Shown piece after piece: positions 1 through 4,756 of a stretch of DNA of 8,636 nucleotides (position 1 is its first letter; every line of letters begins with the position of its first letter). The stretch comes from JANWKQ01 sp040376605 (lineage in GTDB: Bacteria; Bacteroidota; Bacteroidia; CAIKAF01), in assembly GCA_040376605.1 (NCBI GenBank), contig JBEIQI010000123.1, positions 1 through 8,636 on the forward strand, in the 5' to 3' direction. The position numbers and the translations under genes are program-made. Below the pieces are notes generated by a model. It worked only from the letters and a program-made list of their open reading frames with translations, did not search any database and was not told where the DNA came from.

Positions 1-381
1 ATAAAACCAACTTGCCTATTTTTTTTTCTCCCATTTCATTTTCCTTATACCGGAATTTTACAATTTCCTCGATCCATCCAATAGGTAGGTCTTGGTCTAA
101 TGGAAATTGAATGGACCCCTTACCTCCTTTATATTTAGAGAGTTCTTTCTTAAAAGTTACGATCGCCGTGCCAGATGGGTAAAAACCAATATGATTTTTA
201 TATCCGGCAAAATAGATCAAGGCCCCTTTGTATTTATAAGAAGGCATTTTATAACTAAAGCCTTCTTCCGCTTCTGGCGACCATTTGAGAATGGAGTTGC
301 GAATTTTTTTAATCGAACTTGAGTGGATTTCGGAAAGGTGGAGATATAGTCATTCACGTATTTGTTTTTAGTTAAGGGCAT
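1..381 (-). pseudogene. DUF1801 (YdhG/Fra-like) family gene, frameshifted and cut by the window edge
   Basis: Seen: from an ATG at 381 the minus strand encodes a start MPLTKNKYVNDYISTFPKS and goes on to about position 304. There a run of seven A (plus-strand T at 304-310) puts the rest into another frame. The second frame is open from 304 to the window edge and reads RNSILKWSPEAEEGFSYKMP, then YFAGYKNHIGFYPSG, then KGSIQFPLDQDLP. Without the shift, the first frame stops at TGA 219-217. Known: the YI.FP, PEAEE.ISY.MP, KNHIGFYP and IQFPLD motifs mark DUF1801, small single-domain proteins that include the B. subtilis frataxin-like YdhG (Fra). The combined product would be about 127 residues up to the edge, close to the usual family length, so little is missing at the C-terminus. 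Inference: one A was lost from an eight-A run. This could be a true pseudogene, a slippage-corrected gene, or a homopolymer sequencing error. Confidence 0.78.
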
Positions 382-424
382 GGTAGAATTTAATGACTAG
401 CACAAAATATTGAACTTGTAATCA

Positions 425-892
425 TTATCCAAATCCAATTTTATGGAAACATTTTTCCACCTCATTGGCTAAAGGAATGATTTTGACATGTCCGGAATGA
501 ATGGTAATAGTAACGGTTCCGTTCCTAAGTTCAAATTCGTCGATTTGATTTTCTTGAAACATTTGAATGGCCTTTTCATTCTCCATTTTTCCTTTTAAAT
601 AAAAAGGGGATGGTAATTTTTTCTGCCATTTTATTGAGCTGAATAGTCTTTTGATCGGATTTTTTCCATAAGAGAAATGGTCATCGGAATTTAATCCTTC
701 AACCGTTATCTTCATACCTATATATTCGTTAGCCTTTTTAGGAACAACGACTCCGTTTTGAGTCGTCTGGAATTTTTCGACCAGCAGCTTGTATTGTAGT
801 TGGCCTAGTTTAAACGAGGTATTGAGCTGGTATCCAAAACTATTGCAATAACCTTCTGTAACGGGGCTATATGGCGCCAACTCTTTTTCCAA
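425..892 (-). CDS. hypothetical protein, start uncertain, possibly N-terminally truncated
   Basis: I do not recognise this family. From a TTG at 892 the frame gives 155 residues ending in EKCFHKIGFG, with stop TAA at 427-425. The only internal methionines are M60 and M103, so no ATG start is available upstream of the body of the protein. The frame stays open upstream to an in-frame TAA at 967-965, adding 24 codons with a protein-like composition (for example SPYFLANKNYCEQ), so the true start may be a non-ATG codon between 893 and 964. There is no signal peptide or membrane segment in the visible part. The middle is basic (KRLFSSIKWQKK, residues 81-92) and the C-terminal part alternates in a beta-like way (TVTITIHSGHVKIIPL, residues 126-141). 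It lies 43 bases before the DUF1801 start on the same strand and could be co-transcribed with it. It could also be a gene fragment. Confidence 0.5.
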   Translation of the reverse strand: MEKELAPYSPVTEGYCNSFGYQLNTSFKLGQLQYKLLVEKFQTTQNGVVVPKKANEYIGMKITVEGLNSDDHFSYGKNPIKRLFSSIKWQKKLPSPFYLKGKMENEKAIQMFQENQIDEFELRNGTVTITIHSGHVKIIPLANEVEKCFHKIGFG

Positions 893-1159
893 TTGTTCGC
901 AGTAATTTTTATTAGCCAGAAAGTAAGGTGAAGAGTCGTTTTTGTATGCAATGATTGAAAGGTTTTATGGATAGACTAGTTTGAACGATTATTTAAACAA
1001 AAGGTTGTCTAAATTCTTTAGTCATGATCACAGATCATCCATACTATGCGAACCGGTTGGTATTAAATGGATGTCTTCTACTGAGGAAACGAAACGCACT
1101 GTTGCAAATCTTGGAGGTGCTTATTCATGTTCGATTAGGTAATAAATAATGAAACCTGA
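893..1159. other. intergenic stretch with no intact gene; possible coding remnant on the minus strand
   Basis: No frame here has both a start and a convincing protein. On the minus strand 1120-1028 is open between a TAA and a TGA and contains LIPTGSHSMDDL (1066-1031). This resembles LIPTAAHSMEDV in the alpha-oxoamine synthase encoded about 1.1 kb away on the same strand (2200-2165). After two in-frame TGA codons the same frame continues as LKNLDNLLFK and stops. On the plus strand a 41-codon ATG frame (1024-1149) overlaps it, rich in Leu and Arg and without recognisable features. A short perfect inverted repeat, ATGATC-ACA-GATCAT, lies at 1024-1038. I infer decayed coding DNA, but the evidence is short motifs only. 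Confidence 0.35.
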
Positions 1160-1909
1160 TTATTCCCTGTCCATGCATGTATACATAAATTGATCATCGT
1201 CGATGGTTTCGGCTAAGCCATCATTGTTATAGGTAATAACGTAGTTGTTACTGGCGTCTAAAAGACCACCAATATATACTTCGCGTGTTAGACAATTATT
1301 GATACTTGCCAAGGGGGTATATGGCATTATTAATTTATAAAATGCATGCAATGCAGTCCGACCTCCACCGTGGTTATCGTAGGTATAAAAAGATTCGGTA
1401 TTCGTTATCAAGTCCTTGGTATAAATTACGTTCCCATTGCTATAGGTAATATCGAATGCTTGTACGATTACATTGGCATCGTTATACCTAATACAGGAGT
1501 CTATTTCGCCCGATGCATCGTATTTAATATTGGCATGGCCTCCAATGCTGGTTGGATTGCTGAGTCCAAACTCATCGAATAAATAATATACAGAGCCCAC
1601 TTGATCGTTAAAATTAAATACCGCCTGATACCTTTCTACTATTAAATTATAACCCGTTACAATATCCACGTGATCGATAGATCCATTGTTATGATAATAG
1701 AGTTTATACATGACCAACAGGCTACCATTTACATCGTATGAATTTACTTGCGTTAGCCTATCGATGTTATCGTATTGATAGGTAGATTTCAATCCACTTA
1801 CGTTCTCAATCGTATCTAATAAACATACTCTGGTGGTTTGTTTACATGATGTGGTGAGTAATAGGACCGAAATAATTGCGATCAATAAAATACGAGGGGT
1901 ATGTTTCAT
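1160..1909 (-). CDS. putative lipoprotein with tyrosine-rich strand-turn-strand (YD/RHS-like) units
   Basis: The 249-residue product starts at ATG 1909 with KHTPR, a hydrophobic stretch (residues 7-18) and the lipobox LTTSC. Cys22 is therefore the expected lipidated residue after signal peptidase II cleavage, anchoring the protein in the inner or outer membrane. The mature part contains repeated short units with aromatic strands around Asn/Asp-Gly turns: TYQYDNIDRLTQV (43-55), LYYHNNGSIDHVD (70-82), IKYDASGEIDS (128-138), ITYSNGNVIY (154-163), YTYDNHGG (175-182) and ITYNNDGLAETID (225-237). These resemble RHS/YD repeats and the DUF4595-type lipoproteins common in Bacteroidota, but no family is certain. 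The length is complete and there is no type IX sorting domain. It is isolated from the upstream synthase gene by a terminator, so it probably has its own promoter in 1910-1992, though I see no good TAnnTTTG box there. Function unknown. Confidence 0.85.
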   Translation of the reverse strand: MKHTPRILLIAIISVLLLTTSCKQTTRVCLLDTIENVSGLKSTYQYDNIDRLTQVNSYDVNGSLLVMYKLYYHNNGSIDHVDIVTGYNLIVERYQAVFNFNDQVGSVYYLFDEFGLSNPTSIGGHANIKYDASGEIDSCIRYNDANVIVQAFDITYSNGNVIYTKDLITNTESFYTYDNHGGGRTALHAFYKLIMPYTPLASINNCLTREVYIGGLLDASNNYVITYNNDGLAETIDDDQFMYTCMDRE

Positions 1910-1955
1910 AAGCTATGTATATTTATTCGGCTAAACTAAGGGTTATGCCTACAAT

Positions 1956-1974
1956 AAAAACTGACTATGGTCAG
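1956..1974 (-). terminator. weak hairpin with T-run, possible back-up terminator
   Basis: Read on the minus strand, CTGAC-CATA-GTCAG (1974-1961) forms a 5-bp stem with a 4-base loop and is followed directly by five T (1960-1956). It lies beyond the strong terminator at 1993-2022 and before the lipoprotein start, so it could catch read-through from the synthase gene. The stem is short and may equally be chance or part of the lipoprotein promoter region. Confidence 0.25.
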
Positions 1975-1992
1975 GGTTAGCGTTTCCACCAT

Positions 1993-2022
1993 AAAAAAAA
2001 GGCTTTCCATCGAAAGCCTTTT
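1993..2022 (-). terminator. Rho-independent terminator of the alpha-oxoamine synthase gene
   Basis: An 11-bp perfect stem, AAAAGGCTTTC (1997-2007) pairing with GAAAGCCTTTT (2012-2022), encloses the four-base loop CATC. On the minus strand the 3' arm runs into eight T (2000-1993), the classic intrinsic terminator layout. It sits 46 bases past the stop codon of the minus-strand synthase gene. The plus-strand side has only a broken T-rich tail, so the main direction is minus. Confidence 0.92.
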
Positions 2023-2033
2023 AATATTTTAAT

Positions 2034-2062
2034 GAGATCTCTCCGCTTCGGTCGAGATGACA
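2034..2062. repeat. REP-like intergenic palindromic repeat unit
   Basis: The unit begins with the palindrome GAGATCTC (2034-2041), has a hairpin core CCG-CTT-CGG (2043-2051) and ends in TCGAGATGACA. The outer TCTC and GAGA also pair, giving an imperfect stem. From memory, sequences of the form TGTCAT.TCGACCGAAG..GGAGAGATCT are dispersed in many copies between genes in numerous Bacteroidota genomes. Only one full copy is visible here. It lies between the synthase stop codon and its terminator, so it would be transcribed in the 3' untranslated region. Confidence 0.6.
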
Positions 2063-2068
2063 ACAGAA

Positions 2069-3325
2069 TTAAGTCTGCGGAATAGCATCGGCATATTTCT
2101 CCTTATCGTATAAACCTTCTTTTAGTTTATGTGCAACATCAGCAAATGCCTTAATGGTATATTCTACATCCTCCATCGAATGCGCTGCTGTTGGGATCAA
2201 CCTTAAAATAATCATACCCTTTGGGATTACCGGATACAATACTACCGAACAGAAAATTCCGTATTTCTCACGAATGTCATAAACCACCTGAGAGGCCTCT
2301 TGTGGATTACCATTCAAAATTACCGGTGTAACAGGAGATGCAGTTACCCCAATATTTAAGCCCACATTTCTTAATCCGCTTTGTAATGCGTTTACGATTT
2401 TCCACAGATTTTCTTTTAGTTCTGGACGGGTTCTCATCATTTCTAATCTTTTTAATCCTCCAATTACCAGCGGCATTGGTAAAGATTTGGCGAAGATTTG
2501 AGAACGAGTATTATATTTTAAAAAGTTCATTACCTCAGGCTCTCCAGCAACGAAGGCACCTATACTGGCAAATGATTTGGCAAAAGTTCCAAAATAAACA
2601 TCAATGTCTTTTTGTACGCCTTGTTCCTGGCCGGTGCCACCCAAATGATGTCCCATGGTTCCAATACCATGCGCATCATCCACCAACAAACGGAAATTAT
2701 ATTTTTTCTTCAGTTCGGAGATACCTTTTAAGTTCCCTTGAGCTCCACTCATCCCAAAAACACCTTCTGTAACCACTAAAATTCCTCCACCGGTTTGCTC
2801 TGCCACATGCACAGCATGTTGAAGTTGTTTTTCAAGGCTTTCCATATCGTTATGTTTGTAGACGAATCGTTTACCTGCATGTAAACGTGCTCCATCCACT
2901 AAACAAGCATGTGATTCTGCATCGTACACCAAAACATCATGACGTCCCAATAATGCATCCAATACCGACATGATCCCTTGATATCCATAATTTAGAAGCA
3001 TTCCAGCCGGTTTCTCTACAAAAGCTGCTAATTCCTGTTCTAATTGTTCGTGATACTTAGATTCACCCGTCATCATTCGGGCTCCCATTGGATAGGCCAT
3101 TCCCCATTCGGCAGCAGCATCTGCGTCCGCTTTTCTTATCTCCGGGTGGTTAGCCAAACCTAAATAGTTATTATGGCTCCAAACCAATACTTCTCTGCCT
3201 CGGAACTTCATCCTAGGGGCAATTTCTCCTTCCAATTTTGGAAATGCGTAATAACCGTGTGCTACTTTGGCATATTGGCCCAATGGACCTGGATTTTTTA
3301 AAATTTTATCAAAAACATCTCCCAT
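2069..3325 (-). CDS. PLP-dependent alpha-oxoamine synthase (serine palmitoyltransferase / cysteate acyltransferase-like)
   Basis: A 418-residue class II aminotransferase-fold enzyme joining an amino acid and an acyl thioester by decarboxylative condensation in the cytoplasm. PLP-site residues are in place: His139 in ESHA (ring stacking), Asp216 and His219 in VDDAHGIG, and the Schiff-base Lys250 in GTFAKSFASIG. A C-terminal LRLIPTAAHSMEDV motif is typical of the family. The N-terminal NPGPLGQ...HGYYAFPKLEGEI region matches the Bacteroidota subgroup that pipelines call aminotransferase class I/II-fold protein. Members of the wider group make the long-chain base of sphingolipids (serine as substrate) or capnine of sulfonolipids (cysteate); the sequence alone does not decide. 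Glycine C-acetyltransferase or 8-amino-7-oxononanoate synthase activity is less likely, as no threonine or biotin genes are adjacent. I chose ATG 3325: the longer frame uses a TTG at 3376 that lies inside the likely promoter box. It is monocistronic, with promoter 3374-3381 and terminator 1993-2022. Confidence 0.88.
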   Translation of the reverse strand: MGDVFDKILKNPGPLGQYAKVAHGYYAFPKLEGEIAPRMKFRGREVLVWSHNNYLGLANHPEIRKADADAAAEWGMAYPMGARMMTGESKYHEQLEQELAAFVEKPAGMLLNYGYQGIMSVLDALLGRHDVLVYDAESHACLVDGARLHAGKRFVYKHNDMESLEKQLQHAVHVAEQTGGGILVVTEGVFGMSGAQGNLKGISELKKKYNFRLLVDDAHGIGTMGHHLGGTGQEQGVQKDIDVYFGTFAKSFASIGAFVAGEPEVMNFLKYNTRSQIFAKSLPMPLVIGGLKRLEMMRTRPELKENLWKIVNALQSGLRNVGLNIGVTASPVTPVILNGNPQEASQVVYDIREKYGIFCSVVLYPVIPKGMIILRLIPTAAHSMEDVEYTIKAFADVAHKLKEGLYDKEKYADAIPQT

Positions 3326-3340
3326 GACTTTCTGGTTATA

Positions 3341-3371
3341 TTGAATGGTTATACAATAAATGCTAATTTTG
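3341..3371 (+). promoter_or_regulatory. candidate Bacteroidota-type promoter of the bamD operon
   Basis: TTG at 3341-3343 and TAATTTTG at 3364-3371 are 20 bases apart. This fits the -33 TTG / -7 TAnnTTTG consensus of the primary sigma factor in this phylum. Transcription would start near 3375-3377, giving bamD an untranslated leader of about 98 bases. The -7 box is one arm of the palindrome 3362-3383, whose other arm is the -7 box of the divergent gene. Confidence 0.6.
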
Positions 3372-3383
3372 CGCAAATTTAGC
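3362..3383. repeat. near-perfect 22-base palindrome carrying both divergent -7 boxes
   Basis: GCTAATTTTGC and GCAAATTTAGC are inverted copies around a central GCGC, with 20 of 22 positions symmetrical (one mismatched pair). Each arm supplies a TAnnTTTG box, one per strand, two bases apart. A palindrome of this size could also be the binding site of a dimeric regulator. Confidence 0.7.
3374..3381 (-). promoter_or_regulatory. candidate -7 box of the alpha-oxoamine synthase gene
   Basis: The minus strand reads TAAATTTG at 3381-3374, a full match to TAnnTTTG. Transcription would begin near 3369, leaving a leader of about 44 bases before ATG 3325. No TTG is present 17-23 bases upstream; the nearest is only 12 bases away, so the -33 element is weak or missing, which suggests a weaker or activator-dependent promoter. 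Confidence 0.5.
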
Positions 3384-3473
3384 AGTAAACCGTCAACTTT
3401 TGCGTTTTTAGTTCATGTTATGTTAACAATGAAAGTTCAAAACCTCCGTTGTATGGTTTCCAAGTAAGAAAGA

Positions 3474-4388
3474 ATGAAGAAATTATTGGTAATTAGCCTG
3501 GTTGGATGGATGATGTTGAGGTCATGCAGTGAGTATCAAAAGGTACTCAAAAGCAGCGACCGACAATTGAAGTACGAGTTTGCCATGAAAATGTACGAAA
3601 AAAAACGTTTTAGTAAGGCCACCGCCGTATTTGAAGAATTGTACACCACCAGCCGCGGGGACGTAAATGCCGAGAATATTCATTATTATTTCGCGAAGGC
3701 TTATTATGGGGCAGGAGATTACCTGCTAAGCAGCTATTTTTTCGAGGACTTTATTTATAAATTCCCCAATAGTAAGTATATTGAGGATGCCGCATATACC
3801 AATGCCATGTGCTATTACAGGGATTCTCCCGAAAATCCGTTGGATCAAACCAGCACATATAAGGCCATTGCCCAAATGCAGTATTTTGTTGACCGATATC
3901 CACAAAGTCCCTATGTGGCAGAGTGTAATAAAAGGATTGATGAATTGCGGGAAAAGTTAGAAAGCAAGGCTTATCGTGTTGCTTATCAGTATTATAGAAT
4001 GGAATATTACCAAGCGGCCTGTGTTGCTTTTAGTACCTTGCTCAAGGATTTTCCGGATACCGATAAAAGAAGCAAGTGTAGTTATTATGTGATAAAAAGT
4101 AGTTATGTATTGGCTATTAATAGCATCCGGACAAAGAAGGAGGAACGATTGGCCAGCGTTTCGAAATATTTTGATAAATTTGCATACTCTATCAAGGAGG
4201 AGACCGATCTAAAAGAAGTGACTCTCCTGAATGAAAAAGCAAAAGTTCTTTATAAGGAAGCTGTTGATTTGCGAATTGCAACAGAAAAGTTGAACAAGGA
4301 GGCTCATGATCATCAACATTTGCATGATCAACAGAAGAAGGACAAAAAGGAAAAAGTTAAAAATAAAGAAGACAAAAACAATAAATAA
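3474..4388 (+). CDS. bamD: outer membrane protein assembly factor BamD (TPR lipoprotein)
   Basis: A 304-residue BamD/YfiO-type lipoprotein, the periplasmic TPR partner of BamA in inserting beta-barrel proteins into the outer membrane. The sequence has an N-terminal signal (MKKLLVISLVGWMML) and Cys18 followed by SEYQKVLKSSD, the start typical of Bacteroidota BamD. Helical TPR-like units follow, for example KYEFAMKMYEKKRFSKA (33-49), YYFAKAYYGAGDYLLSSYFF (71-90), a unit ending FPNSKYIEDA (97-106), FVDRYPQSPYVAEC (138-151) and YRMEYYQAACVAFSTLLKDF (174-193). The lipobox reads LRSC, with an arginine at -2 where small residues are usual. The C-terminus after about residue 277 is a Lys- and His-rich low-complexity tail (HDHQHLHDQQKKDKK). 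The start is preceded by A-rich GAAAGA rather than a strong Shine-Dalgarno. It is the first gene of the plus-strand operon, and rpoZ follows after 8 bases. Confidence 0.93.
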   Translation: MKKLLVISLVGWMMLRSCSEYQKVLKSSDRQLKYEFAMKMYEKKRFSKATAVFEELYTTSRGDVNAENIHYYFAKAYYGAGDYLLSSYFFEDFIYKFPNSKYIEDAAYTNAMCYYRDSPENPLDQTSTYKAIAQMQYFVDRYPQSPYVAECNKRIDELREKLESKAYRVAYQYYRMEYYQAACVAFSTLLKDFPDTDKRSKCSYYVIKSSYVLAINSIRTKKEERLASVSKYFDKFAYSIKEETDLKEVTLLNEKAKVLYKEAVDLRIATEKLNKEAHDHQHLHDQQKKDKKEKVKNKEDKNNK

Positions 4389-4396
4389 AGAGTATC

Positions 4397-4732
4397 ATGA
4401 ATTATAAGAAAGTAAATGCTGAACTAACTACTATTACCAGAGATACGGCTAAATTAGAAGCTAAAATCGGAAATTTATATGAAGCGATTTCTGTTATTGG
4501 CAAAAGAGCCAATCAAGTTGCTGGAAGTATGAAAGAGGAATTAACCGGTAAATTGGAAGAGTTTGGTTCTCATTCTGATAGTTTAGAAGAGGTATTTGAA
4601 AATCGTGAACAAATTGAAATTTCAAGACATTACGAAAAATTGCCAAAGCCTTCGGCTATTGCTTATGAAGAATTTATGACCGATCAATTGGGCTTTAATG
4701 ATTTAAGTGTTGCCGAGGAAAAAGAAAGTTAA
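4397..4732 (+). CDS. rpoZ: DNA-directed RNA polymerase subunit omega, Bacteroidota type
   Basis: A 111-residue homologue of RpoZ/Rpb6, the small subunit that helps fold and hold the beta' subunit of RNA polymerase. The N-terminal MNYKK...TTITRD, the core NLYEAISVIGKRANQ (26-40) and the block EEVFENREQIEISRHYEKLP (64-83) match the form seen across Bacteroidota. This form is longer than the proteobacterial protein and diverges from it outside the core helix. An acidic tail (SVAEEKES) ends the protein. It lies 8 bases after bamD and 24 bases before coaBC, so it is probably translated from the same messenger. Codons are ordinary and the length is complete. Confidence 0.93.
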   Translation: MNYKKVNAELTTITRDTAKLEAKIGNLYEAISVIGKRANQVAGSMKEELTGKLEEFGSHSDSLEEVFENREQIEISRHYEKLPKPSAIAYEEFMTDQLGFNDLSVAEEKES

Positions 4733-4756
4733 TTTCCTCTTCTTACCCCATATAAC

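Noticed and set aside
107..322. Plus-strand 71-residue frame
   Set aside because: It runs antisense to the DUF1801 gene, whose motifs are clear, and its own translation shows no family-like features.
1024..1038. Inverted repeat ATGATC-ACA-GATCAT as an operator
   Set aside because: Short, built on GATC, with no intact gene placed to be controlled by it.
1024..1149. Plus-strand 41-codon frame starting at ATG 1024
   Set aside because: Short, without recognisable features or promoter, and opposed by an equally open minus-strand frame with some similarity to a real protein.
1346..1582. Plus-strand 78-residue frame
   Set aside because: Antisense shadow of the lipoprotein gene; no plausible start signal or protein features.
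2338..2772. Plus-strand 144-residue frame
   Set aside because: Antisense shadow of the alpha-oxoamine synthase, which has complete catalytic motifs on the other strand.
3326..3376. N-terminal extension of the synthase from TTG 3376
   Set aside because: The 17 extra residues do not match the family start, and the TTG lies within the probable -7 promoter box.
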